Assembly: GCA_947165505.1 (NCBI GenBank)
Contig: CAMVAT010000036.1
Span: forward strand, 1 to 34,061
Origin: an uncultured Prevotellaceae bacterium
Lineage (GTDB): Bacteria > Bacteroidota > Bacteroidia > Bacteroidales > Bacteroidaceae
Direction of reading: 5' to 3'
Length of the DNA: 34,061 nt
Shown here: in pieces, positions 8,692 to 15,610 of the stretch
Layout of the letters: each line of letters opens with the position of its first letter
Numbering within the stretch: the stretch's first letter is position 1
The notes under the pieces: model-generated
The model's database searches: none
What the model saw: the letters and a program-made list of their open reading frames with translations, nothing else
What the model was told of the DNA's origin: nothing
Translations under genes and position numbers: made by a program

Positions 8692-11142
8692 ATGAAGAAA
8701 ACACTCATACTGACTACATGCGCTATGGCCGCACTCACAGCGAGTGCTCAAGTGACCATCGACGTGGATGCCAACGACCGCGGACCGAAAATCAGTCCTA
8801 CGCACTACGGCATCTTCTTCGAGGATATCAACCATGCCGCCGACGGTGGACTCTATGCCGAGCTCATCCGCAACCGCTCGTTCGAAGACGGTCCCGAATA
8901 CGGCAAACCCGCCGACATGCAGGCGTGGAGCACGGTGAGCAACGGCGGCACGCTCACCGCACGCCTCATACAGCCTGCGAAGAAAGTGAAACTGCTCAAT
9001 GCCGCTCAGGGCAACGCCCTCGAACTGACCATCGACGGCACCACGGCGCCCGTGAGCCTCGTCAACGACGGCTACTGGGGCATCAACACCGTCGAGGGGC
9101 GCACCTACCGCCTGTCGTTCTGGGCCAAGGGCACCTACAAGGGCGGCGTCAAAGCCATGCTCTGCGGCGAGAAAGGCATCTATGCCGAGACCGCCGTCGA
9201 GGCCACAGTGGGCAAGCAGTGGACCAAATACACCGCCACGCTGACCGCCACGGCCAACGACCCGAAAGCGAAGTTCGCACTCACCTTCGACGGCAAGGGC
9301 ACCCTTCAGCTCGACATGGTGTCGCTCTTCCCGCCCACCTTCAAAAACCGTGAGAATGGCCTGCGCCCCGACCTGGCACAGATGCTCTACGAGATGCACC
9401 CGAAATTCATGCGGTTCCCCGGCGGCTGCTTCGTCGAGGGACAGGTGTCGCCCGACAATGCCTTCCGCTGGGAGCGCACCATCGGGCCTGTCGAGGAGCG
9501 TCCCGGACACTGGAACGTGAACTGGGGCTACCGCACCACCGACGGCCTCGGATTCCATGAGTACCTGCAGATGGCCGAAGACCTGGGCGCCAAACCCCTC
9601 TACGTGGTCAACGTAGGACTGTGGCACGGCGGCATGACTCCCTACACCGAGATACAGCCGTGGATAGACGAGTGCCTGGCTGCCCTGGAGTATGCCAACG
9701 GCGACGTGACCTCCAAATACGGTGCCCTGCGCGCCAAAAACGGACATCCCGCACCCTTTAACATCGAGTATCTGGAGATAGGCAACGAGAACAACCAGCC
9801 CAACCCCGAACAGCAGAGCGACCACTACTACGACCGCTACGACCAGTTCCGCAAGGCCATCCTCGCCAAATATCCCAAGATGAACCTCATCGGCAACGTG
9901 GTGGCCTGGGGTGATGACAACCCCAAGTGGGAGAGCACGCTGCCCGTGGATCTGCTCGACGAGCACTACTACCGCAACCCCGCATGGTTTGCCGAGGCCT
10001 TCCGCAAATACGACAGTTACGACCGCCGCGGTCCGAAGATCTATGTGGGCGAGTATGCCGTGACCAGCGGCTTCGGCGACCTGGGTAACATGAACGCCGC
10101 CCTGGGCGAGGCCGTCTATATGATGGGCATGGAGAACAACAGCGATATGGTGCCCCTCAACTCCTATGCTCCCATCTTCGTCAACGAGAACGACGCGAAG
10201 TGGAGGCCCGACATGATCCGCTTCTCGTCCAACCGCGTCATGGGCACGCCCTCGTACTATGTGCAGGCCCTCATGCCCCAGCACATCGGCACACAAGTGG
10301 TCAAGGTGAAACAGACCCTAAGCACGACTCTCACCTCTCACCTCTCACCTCTCACCTCTAAGCCCCTCGTCACACCCGCCCACAGCCGCATCGGCTTCGC
10401 CACGTGGGGCACGCAGGCTTCGTTCACCCATCCCGAACCGCTGGCCAAGACAGGGCAGCCTGAATTCCTGTCGGGCACATGGCAGATGAACGGCGACGGC
10501 AGCGCCAGTCAGACCAGCATGCAGGAGCAGTGCGTGGCCATGTGCCACGAACAGGTGGGCGACCACTATACCGTGAAGTTCCGCGCCCGCAAGGACAGCG
10601 GTGCCGAGGGATTCATGGTGGTGTTCAACTACACCGACCCGCAGCATTACAGCTGGGTGAACTTCGGCGGATGGGGCAACACCCAGCACGGCATCGAGGT
10701 CATCAGCGGCGGCGGCAAGAGTCAGATAGCCACCAAGCCGGGTAAGATAGAGACCGGGCGGTGGTACGACATCACCCTGCAGGTGCAGGGCGACTCGCTC
10801 AAATGCTGGTTGGACAACGACCTGGTGTTCGACACCGTGCTCAAGGGCGACGTGCTGCCCGGCATCTTCTCGTCGGCTACGGTCGATGACAATACCAACG
10901 AACTGATTGTCAAAGTGGTGAACACGCAGAGCGAGGGAACGACGGCACGATTGAATGTGGCTAACTTCCCGGTCAAGGGCGCACGCCTCATCCAGTTGCG
11001 TGCCAACGACGGCATGGACGAGAACACCCTGCAACAACCCACCAATATCTATCCCACCAACCACGAGTTGTCGCCCGAGGGCAATACCGTCGAGGTGGAA
11101 CTGCCCGCATATTCCCTTAACATCGTTAGAATCAGGAAATAA
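8692..11142 (+). CDS. GH51 alpha-L-arabinofuranosidase
   Basis: The protein has 816 residues. The ATG at 8692 gives a standard signal peptide (MKKTLILTTCAMAALTASAQ); an in-frame ATG at 8668 would begin inside the REP-like element. The order is the N-terminal GH51 signature (HYGIFFEDINHAADGG), a CBM-like beta-sandwich (about 75-220), then the TIM barrel. The barrel carries FMRFPGGCF, acid/base Glu366 in LEIGNENN and nucleophile Glu454 in YVGEYAV. A ConA-like/DUF1080-type module (about 568-725; GFMVVFNYTD, NFGGWGN, ETGRWYDITLQV) interrupts the C-terminal beta-sandwich, an arrangement known in long GH51 enzymes. GH51 releases terminal arabinofuranose; the signal suggests the periplasm. A heptanucleotide repeat in the linker (10328-10359) is unusual. 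The next gene starts 2 bp downstream. Confidence 0.93.
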   Translation: MKKTLILTTCAMAALTASAQVTIDVDANDRGPKISPTHYGIFFEDINHAADGGLYAELIRNRSFEDGPEYGKPADMQAWSTVSNGGTLTARLIQPAKKVKLLNAAQGNALELTIDGTTAPVSLVNDGYWGINTVEGRTYRLSFWAKGTYKGGVKAMLCGEKGIYAETAVEATVGKQWTKYTATLTATANDPKAKFALTFDGKGTLQLDMVSLFPPTFKNRENGLRPDLAQMLYEMHPKFMRFPGGCFVEGQVSPDNAFRWERTIGPVEERPGHWNVNWGYRTTDGLGFHEYLQMAEDLGAKPLYVVNVGLWHGGMTPYTEIQPWIDECLAALEYANGDVTSKYGALRAKNGHPAPFNIEYLEIGNENNQPNPEQQSDHYYDRYDQFRKAILAKYPKMNLIGNVVAWGDDNPKWESTLPVDLLDEHYYRNPAWFAEAFRKYDSYDRRGPKIYVGEYAVTSGFGDLGNMNAALGEAVYMMGMENNSDMVPLNSYAPIFVNENDAKWRPDMIRFSSNRVMGTPSYYVQALMPQHIGTQVVKVKQTLSTTLTSHLSPLTSKPLVTPAHSRIGFATWGTQASFTHPEPLAKTGQPEFLSGTWQMNGDGSASQTSMQEQCVAMCHEQVGDHYTVKFRARKDSGAEGFMVVFNYTDPQHYSWVNFGGWGNTQHGIEVISGGGKSQIATKPGKIETGRWYDITLQVQGDSLKCWLDNDLVFDTVLKGDVLPGIFSSATVDDNTNELIVKVVNTQSEGTTARLNVANFPVKGARLIQLRANDGMDENTLQQPTNIYPTNHELSPEGNTVEVELPAYSLNIVRIRK
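10328..10359 (+). repeat. In-frame heptanucleotide tandem repeat inside the GH51 gene
   Basis: Four full copies of TCACCTC (10331-10358) plus partial units at both ends make about 4.6 copies of a 7-bp unit. It encodes a Ser/Thr/Leu/Pro-rich linker (TSHLSPLTS) between the barrel region and the ConA-like insert. Seven is not a multiple of three, so gain or loss of one unit would shift the frame. Confidence 0.9.
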
Positions 11143-11144
11143 GT

Positions 11145-12164
11145 ATGAGTAAAAAGATTGTTTTGACACTGTCGATGCTTGCTGCCTGCGCTGTCATCAC
11201 GGCGCAGGAGCGGCTTCGCTTCCCTCGCGAGGCATACCAGACCGACACGCCCATGGTGCACGACCCCGTGATGGCCTACGAAGACAGTACCTATCACATC
11301 TTCGCCACGGGCATCGGCATACAGCATCTCACATCAAAAGACCGCAAGACGTGGACCGTGAAACCCGAACCCGTGATGACGGTCATGCCCGGGTGGACGT
11401 GCGACTCGGTGCCCGGATTCTCCGTGCATGTGTGGGCACCCGACATCATCCGCTGGCACGACCGCTGGTGGATGGCCTACAGCTGCTCTACCTTCGGCAA
11501 GAACGGGTCGGCCATCGGTCTGCTCAGCACACGCTCGCTCTCGTTCCCGGTGTGGAATGATGAGGGCTGTATCGTCACTTCACGTGAACAGCGCGACGAC
11601 TGGAACGCCATCGACCCCAATTTCGTCATCGACGACAGTGATACGCCGTGGATGGTCTGGGGCTCGTTCTGGGACGGCATCCAGATGGCTCGTCTCGACA
11701 CCACCATGCACATCGCCGAGGGTGTCGTGCCGCGCACCATCGCCCGCCGTTATGCCCCCGACTGCGTTGAGCGAATGCCAAACCCCACTTCGAAGTATGC
11801 CGGCACCAATGCCATCGAGGCGCCTTTCATCATGAAGCATGGCGGCTATTACTATCTCTTCGTGTCGTGGGACTACTGCTGCCAGGGCAGCAAGAGCACT
11901 TACCGCGTGGCGGTAGGGCGCAGCCGAAATGTGGAGGGTCCTTATCTGGACCATGACGGCCGTGATATGCGACTTGGCGGTGGCATGTTGGTGCTTGAAG
12001 GTGACAAGAAAGAATATGAGGCAGCCGGCCATTGTGCCGCCTATCACCTCGACGGCTCCGACCTCTTCATCTGCCATGGTTACAGCATCGCGCGCAATGG
12101 TGCCTCGCTGCTCATCCAGCGTCCTGTTGTCTGGACTGCCGACGGGTGGCCGGTACTGAAATAA
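11145..12164 (+). CDS. GH43 endo-alpha-1,5-L-arabinanase
   Basis: The protein has 339 residues, the usual size of a single-domain GH43 arabinanase. It carries the complete GH43 triad: Asp40 in MVHDPVMAY (base), Asp157 in NAIDPNFVID (pKa modulator) and Glu225 in NAIEAPFI (acid). WAPDIIRW and VWGSFWDGIQ are also typical of arabinanases. The N-terminus is a signal peptide. It contains a possible lipobox (LAAC, Cys15), but the following AVITAQ stretch fits signal peptidase I cleavage better, so a periplasmic enzyme is favoured. The gene starts 2 bp after the GH51 stop, so the two are co-transcribed and probably work together on imported arabino-oligosaccharides. An exo-acting arabinanase cannot be excluded from sequence alone. 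Confidence 0.9.
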   Translation: MSKKIVLTLSMLAACAVITAQERLRFPREAYQTDTPMVHDPVMAYEDSTYHIFATGIGIQHLTSKDRKTWTVKPEPVMTVMPGWTCDSVPGFSVHVWAPDIIRWHDRWWMAYSCSTFGKNGSAIGLLSTRSLSFPVWNDEGCIVTSREQRDDWNAIDPNFVIDDSDTPWMVWGSFWDGIQMARLDTTMHIAEGVVPRTIARRYAPDCVERMPNPTSKYAGTNAIEAPFIMKHGGYYYLFVSWDYCCQGSKSTYRVAVGRSRNVEGPYLDHDGRDMRLGGGMLVLEGDKKEYEAAGHCAAYHLDGSDLFICHGYSIARNGASLLIQRPVVWTADGWPVLK

Positions 12165-12203
12165 TGAAATGAAAACATCTCCTTTTGGTTAATTATTCTT
12201 AAT

Positions 12204-12237
12204 ATTGTTGTTTGTAAAGAAAAAGTAATTATATTTG
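12204..12237 (+). promoter_or_regulatory. Probable promoter of the CXXX-peptide cassette
   Basis: TATATTTG (12230-12237) matches the Bacteroidetes -7 box TAnnTTTG exactly. A TTGTTGTTTG stretch lies upstream. GTTG (12207-12210) at 19 bp is a 3/4 match to the -33 element, while the exact TTTG (12211-12214) is spaced only 15 bp away. The first precursor ATG is 41 bp after the box, in a locally AT-rich leader. Confidence 0.6.
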
Positions 12238-12278
12238 TCCCCATAATAGTTTATTAATCTTTTCAGAACGTGTCTGTT

Positions 12279-12581
12279 ATGGATAGTAAAGAATTGCAAT
12301 CGCGTCGCGATTTTTTCAAGAGTGCCGTCCAAAAGGCACTTCCTGTCTTGGGGGCTATAGCCGTCAGCCAGGTGCCGCTCGTGGGCAATGCCCGTGAGAG
12401 GAAAGTCAACATGGGTTGCGAAGGCAACTGTTCCGGCTGGTGTGTCAGCGCATGCGACACTGGATGTCAAAACACATGTGAAGGCGACTGTTATGGCGGA
12501 TGCCGGAGCACGTGCCACGGCAGCTGTAGGGGTGACTGCTCGGGTAACTGTTACCAGACATGTGCCTTTACAAGTTCGTAA
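12279..12581 (+). CDS. CXXX-repeat RiPP-type precursor peptide 1, twin-arginine-like leader
   Basis: The peptide has 100 residues. The chosen ATG begins MDSKELQSRRDFFKS, aligning residue for residue with precursor 2. The leader has a twin-arginine motif (SRRDFFK, residues 8-14), a hydrophobic stretch (ALPVLGAIAVSQVPL) and a possible signal peptidase site after Ala38 (VGNA). The core has cysteine at every fourth position from Cys47 to Cys95, 13 in all with no break, and Gly, Ser, Thr, Asn and Asp rich spacers. Its last residues are AFTSS. From memory this fits the CXXX-repeat peptide family, predicted substrates of a nearby radical SAM maturase. Modification and export are inferred. An unmodified metal-binding Cys-rich secreted protein is the main alternative. 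Confidence 0.85.
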   Translation: MDSKELQSRRDFFKSAVQKALPVLGAIAVSQVPLVGNARERKVNMGCEGNCSGWCVSACDTGCQNTCEGDCYGGCRSTCHGSCRGDCSGNCYQTCAFTSS

Positions 12582-12637
12582 TCCTTTCTCATCTTGTTAC
12601 TTTGTGTAAAACAGAATCAACATCAAACGAATCACCT

Positions 12638-12925
12638 ATGGATAGCAAAGAATTACAGTCGCGACGGGAATTTTTCAAGAGCACAGCCAAAAAGGTTCTT
12701 CCTATAGTGGGAGCGATAGCCATCAGTCAGATACCGCTCCCAAGCCAGGCCCATGAGGGAAACGTCCAAAAGGATTGTTCCAGCGGCTGTTCCGGTGGAT
12801 GCTATACGGGCTGTTATTATTCCTGCCAAGGGACATGCGAAGGCGGATGCCAGAATAGCTGCGACGGCAGTTGCACCGGCGACTGCTCGGGCAGTTGCTC
12901 CTACGGCAGCAGGGTAGGCAGTTGA
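12638..12925 (+). CDS. CXXX-repeat RiPP-type precursor peptide 2, twin-arginine-like leader
   Basis: The peptide has 95 residues. The ATG at 12638 is chosen over an upstream in-frame ATG (12560) because the protein then starts MDSKELQSRREFFKS, collinear with precursor 1. The leader has SRREFFK (8-14), a hydrophobic stretch (VLPIVGAIAISQIPL) and PSQA ending at Ala38. The core runs from Cys47 to Cys87 with 11 cysteines at perfect four-residue spacing, then SYGSRVGS. Leaders are nearly identical while spacer residues differ, the usual pattern of duplicated precursor genes. It lies 56 bp after precursor 1; TTACTTTG (12597-12604) is one mismatch from a -7 box and might give a second transcript. 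The function of the product is unknown. Confidence 0.85.
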   Translation: MDSKELQSRREFFKSTAKKVLPIVGAIAISQIPLPSQAHEGNVQKDCSSGCSGGCYTGCYYSCQGTCEGGCQNSCDGSCTGDCSGSCSYGSRVGS

Positions 12926-12956
12926 ACGCAATGAAGGGCCGTTTTCGGAAATTACT

Positions 12957-12998
12957 ATTCTCGGATCTGATACGTCTGCGACAGGTCTGAGAATTTTT
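12957..12998 (+). terminator. Hairpin with T-run between precursor and maturase genes
   Basis: A 13-bp stem (12957-12969 with 12982-12994, two G-T wobbles) with a 12-nt loop is followed by five T (12994-12998). It lies between the precursor genes and the radical SAM gene. A partial terminator here would give more precursor than enzyme mRNA. Confidence 0.7.
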
Positions 12999-13039
12999 GG
13001 TTTATCATCGAGTGGACAAATCATGATTTTTCTGACGCA

Positions 13040-14272
13040 ATGAACAATCGGGAAACAACCATCAGGGAGAGCAAGGGAACCTGGCAGGAGGGAATGGCAA
13101 AGACCATCACCTTCATCGTCACCAAGGACTGTCAGTTGGCTTGCAAGTACTGCTATCTCGTCGGCAAAAACGAGAAAGAACGCATGCCGTGGGAGGTGGC
13201 CAAGCAAGCCATCGACTATATTTTCGACCATGAGCAGGACTTTCCCGAGAAGTCGGTGATTTTCGATTTCATCGGCGGCGAGCCTTTCCTTGAGATTGAT
13301 CTCATCGACCGTATCTGCGATTATATCAAAAAAGAATTGTACCGCCGCTGCCACCATTGGTTCGATTCCTATCGGTTCAATTTCTCCACCAACGGCATCA
13401 ACTACCACACCGACAAAGTGCAACAATTCATCCATAAGAATTTGACCCATTTGTCTGTCGGTATCACCATCGACGGCACAAAGCGCAAGCATGACCTGAA
13501 CAGGGTGTGGAAGGGCGGCCAGGAAGAGCGGGGCAGTTATGATGATGTGGTCAGGAACATACCGCTGTGGCTGTCGCAATTCCCAGATGCCGGAACGAAA
13601 GTAACGATCAGTAGTGCCGACATCCCTTATATCAAAGAGAGTGTGCTCCACCTCTACTCTTTGGGTATTCATCAGGTGAATATCAATGTGGTGTTTGAGG
13701 ATGTGTGGCAGGAAGGTGATGACCGGCTCTTTGAAGACCAACTGATGCAGTTGGCCGACGCCATCATTGATGGAGGTTACTATAATGACAACGCTTGTTC
13801 GTTTTTCAATGAGACGATCGGAAAACCATTGGACAAGGAACGCGAAAACAACAACTGGTGCGGCGCGGGTAGGATGTTGGCCGTCGATGCGGCTGGCAAT
13901 TTCTATCCATGCACACGCTTTGCCGCTTATTCCTTGCGCTCAAAGGTTCCTGTCATCATCGGCAATGTGCGTGACGGCATCGACAGCAACAAACTACGAC
14001 CGTTTTTGACCCTCGACCGAACTACACAATCGCCCCAGAAGTGTATCGACTGTGAAGTGGCGAGTGGATGCGCCTGGTGCCAAGGCGAGAATTATGACGC
14101 CGCCGATACCTCGACCATTTATCAGCGCTCCACGGCCATCTGCCAAATGCACAAGGCAAGGGTGCGTGCCAACAACTACTACTGGAACCGTTTGTTCCGC
14201 AAGTTGGAACTGGAGGGCAGACGTGAGGATTTCGAGAAGAACAAATTAGATGTCAATCCCGATATTTGCTGA
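13040..14272 (+). CDS. Radical SAM/SPASM peptide maturase (CXXX-repeat target type)
   Basis: The protein has 410 residues. The radical SAM [4Fe-4S] motif CxxxCxxC is Cys31, Cys35 and Cys38 in KDCQLACKYCYLV, followed by the GGEP motif (DFIGGEPFLEIDL) that contacts SAM. A C-terminal SPASM-type region supplies auxiliary-cluster cysteines: Cys274 (WCGAG), Cys291 (YPCTRF), Cys335, Cys338, Cys344, Cys347 and Cys368. SPASM radical SAM enzymes modify ribosomal peptides, for example by thioether or C-C crosslinks. Position 114 bp after two Cys-rich precursors makes these the likely substrates. From memory it matches the radical SAM peptide maturase, CXXX-repeat target family. The precursors' Cys-dense cores suggest thioether chemistry, but the reaction is not known. 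The next gene starts 6 bp downstream. Confidence 0.9.
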   Translation: MNNRETTIRESKGTWQEGMAKTITFIVTKDCQLACKYCYLVGKNEKERMPWEVAKQAIDYIFDHEQDFPEKSVIFDFIGGEPFLEIDLIDRICDYIKKELYRRCHHWFDSYRFNFSTNGINYHTDKVQQFIHKNLTHLSVGITIDGTKRKHDLNRVWKGGQEERGSYDDVVRNIPLWLSQFPDAGTKVTISSADIPYIKESVLHLYSLGIHQVNINVVFEDVWQEGDDRLFEDQLMQLADAIIDGGYYNDNACSFFNETIGKPLDKERENNNWCGAGRMLAVDAAGNFYPCTRFAAYSLRSKVPVIIGNVRDGIDSNKLRPFLTLDRTTQSPQKCIDCEVASGCAWCQGENYDAADTSTIYQRSTAICQMHKARVRANNYYWNRLFRKLELEGRREDFEKNKLDVNPDIC

Positions 14273-14278
14273 TTTCTT

Positions 14279-15226
14279 ATGCTGAAATATTTAATCATTC
14301 AACTGGATGACAGTTCCACGTCGTTTTGCCATTACCCGGCGGGTAACTGTCAGGCGCGTCTGATGCCCTTGGACGTGTTGTTGGGCGCCATCCGCTGGGC
14401 CATGACCGAGAACCTGATGGTTCAGTTCGTTTATCCCGCTTATGAGTTGCCGGCCGAGTGGAACGAGGCGATTGAGAGTGTTGATCATGTCAAAATTAAA
14501 CCCTCGACAGCCGGTAGCGTTGTTGATGCCGATGTGGTGGTGTTCGACAAGATAGAAGACATCGACCATTCTATGTTGTCGCGCGACAAATCGATCGTGG
14601 TACGCACAAGTCTCGTCGCTTTTTTTCAGAATCATGGACTTTTGGCCAAGGTCCTTCCCTATGTTGAACGCGTGAATGTGGCGTTTCTCGATGTGGAATC
14701 GTTTTCTGAAGAGAACATGGAGGCTTATCGTGAAGCCCTTTCCCGGCTTGCGGATGCCGTGAAGAGGGAATATTTGGACAACCATCCCGTCCAGTTGAAT
14801 TTGCTCACCGACCGTATGATGCTGACAGAGATGAACAATTGCGGAGCCGGCGACTCCACGATAACCCTTGCCCCAGACGGACGTTTTTATGTTTGTCCGG
14901 CCTTTTATGCCGGTGGGGCTGGCAACCGGGCCGTTGGCGACCTTGTCGGGGGCGTGAATATTCCCAATCAACGGTTATACCTGTTGCGGTATGCACCGAT
15001 TTGCCGGATATGCGACGCTTTTCAGTGCCACCGTTGCATTTGGTTGAACGAGCGCACCACGCTTGAGGTGAACACACCCTCGCATCAGCAATGTCTGATG
15101 GCGCATATTGAGCGGAACGCGTCTCGTAGCCTTCTCCTTTCCATCCGTGAGGCGGGGGAGTTTTTACCGGAAACGGAAATTAAAGAAATAGATTATCTTG
15201 ACCCATTTGATATCATAAAACGATGA
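14279..15226 (+). CDS. SPASM-like maturation partner lacking the radical SAM motif
   Basis: The protein has 315 residues. No CxxxCxxC occurs in its N-terminal half, which reads like a degenerate alpha/beta domain (LKYLIIQLDD, DADVVVFDKI, LSRDKSIVVRTS). The C-terminal half keeps a full SPASM-type cysteine series: Cys188 (NCGAG), Cys206 (YVCPAF), Cys242, Cys245, Cys250, Cys253 and Cys272, matching the order in the adjacent radical SAM enzyme. It may be a pseudo-radical-SAM partner that binds Fe-S clusters, presents substrate or transfers electrons. From memory it corresponds to the family named CXXX repeat peptide maturase. Gene order and the ATGA overlap with the next gene tie it to the cassette. 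The role is inferred. Confidence 0.85.
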   Translation: MLKYLIIQLDDSSTSFCHYPAGNCQARLMPLDVLLGAIRWAMTENLMVQFVYPAYELPAEWNEAIESVDHVKIKPSTAGSVVDADVVVFDKIEDIDHSMLSRDKSIVVRTSLVAFFQNHGLLAKVLPYVERVNVAFLDVESFSEENMEAYREALSRLADAVKREYLDNHPVQLNLLTDRMMLTEMNNCGAGDSTITLAPDGRFYVCPAFYAGGAGNRAVGDLVGGVNIPNQRLYLLRYAPICRICDAFQCHRCIWLNERTTLEVNTPSHQQCLMAHIERNASRSLLLSIREAGEFLPETEIKEIDYLDPFDIIKR

Positions 15227-15495
15227 AAAAGATTGTAGGACGTGTCAGTGAAGACGAACGAAATGAGATATTAACGTTGTTTGAGCGCCGCAATGGTTTG
15301 AGAGAGCTTGCCAAGGCGCTCACCGCCGACGATACCAAATTGTACAACCGCCTGGTGGCTGATATGGGTAAAACCGCCACCAGTTTTCAGGGTTGGTGGG
15401 ACAGAATGTCGGAAAAGTACGGTTGGGAGCGTGCCGAAAACGGTAATTGGGAAATCGACTTCAAGTCATGTGAAATATATCTTGTGACACCTTGA
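15223..15495 (+). CDS. CXXX-repeat peptide modification system accessory protein
   Basis: This is a 90-residue soluble protein beginning MKKIVGRVSEDERNEI, with a helical first half (LFERRNGLRELAKAL) and a Trp-rich segment (FQGWWDRMSEKYGW). It ends in an acidic beta-like tail. It has one cysteine, so an Fe-S role is unlikely. The start overlaps the preceding stop by four bases (ATGA), indicating translational coupling and matched amounts. From memory it matches the small CXXX repeat peptide modification system protein that accompanies these maturases. A leader-binding or chaperone role, like RRE proteins of other RiPP pathways, is speculation; no RRE fold can be assigned by eye. Confidence 0.8.
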   Translation: MKKIVGRVSEDERNEILTLFERRNGLRELAKALTADDTKLYNRLVADMGKTATSFQGWWDRMSEKYGWERAENGNWEIDFKSCEIYLVTP

Positions 15496-15508
15496 TGTCT
15501 TTCGCTCT

Positions 15509-15536
15509 GTACCTTTGAGCTGGCGCTCGAAGGTAC
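15509..15536. other. Strong hairpin at the end of the RiPP-type cassette
   Basis: A 12-bp stem (15509-15520 with 15525-15536, one G-T wobble) closes a TGGC loop 13 bp after the last cassette gene. It has no T-run, so it may be an mRNA-stabilising 3' end or an atypical terminator. Its left arm contains TACCTTTG, an exact -7 promoter sequence. Confidence 0.6.
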
Positions 15537-15561
15537 TGTCGCTCGAAAAAGCTCAAATACA

Positions 15562-15593
15562 TTTGGCTTTTTCCTCGCTAATTCGTACCTTTG
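15562..15593 (+). promoter_or_regulatory. Promoter of the ArnT-like gene
   Basis: TTTG (15562-15565), 20 bp, TACCTTTG (15586-15593) is a full match to the Bacteroidetes -33/-7 consensus. The expected start of transcription is about 10 nt before the ATG at 15611. The -33 TTTG lies inside a palindrome (15545-15573). Confidence 0.85.
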
Positions 15594-15610
15594 TCCCCAA
15601 ATCGGACGTT

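Noticed and set aside
8689..10296. 535-codon antisense frame across the GH51 gene
   Set aside because: The GH51 strand carries all catalytic motifs; the antisense translation has no recognisable domain.
12417..12565. Cys-rich repeats as a CRISPR array or non-coding tandem repeat
   Set aside because: The period is 12 bp and degenerate at DNA level, and the perfect regularity is in the protein (Cys every four residues). A leader and open frame are present.
12279..12925. Metallothionein as the primary identity of the Cys-rich peptides
   Set aside because: A twin-arginine-like leader, strict CXXX spacing and adjacent radical SAM/SPASM genes fit a modified peptide better. Metal binding by the product remains possible.
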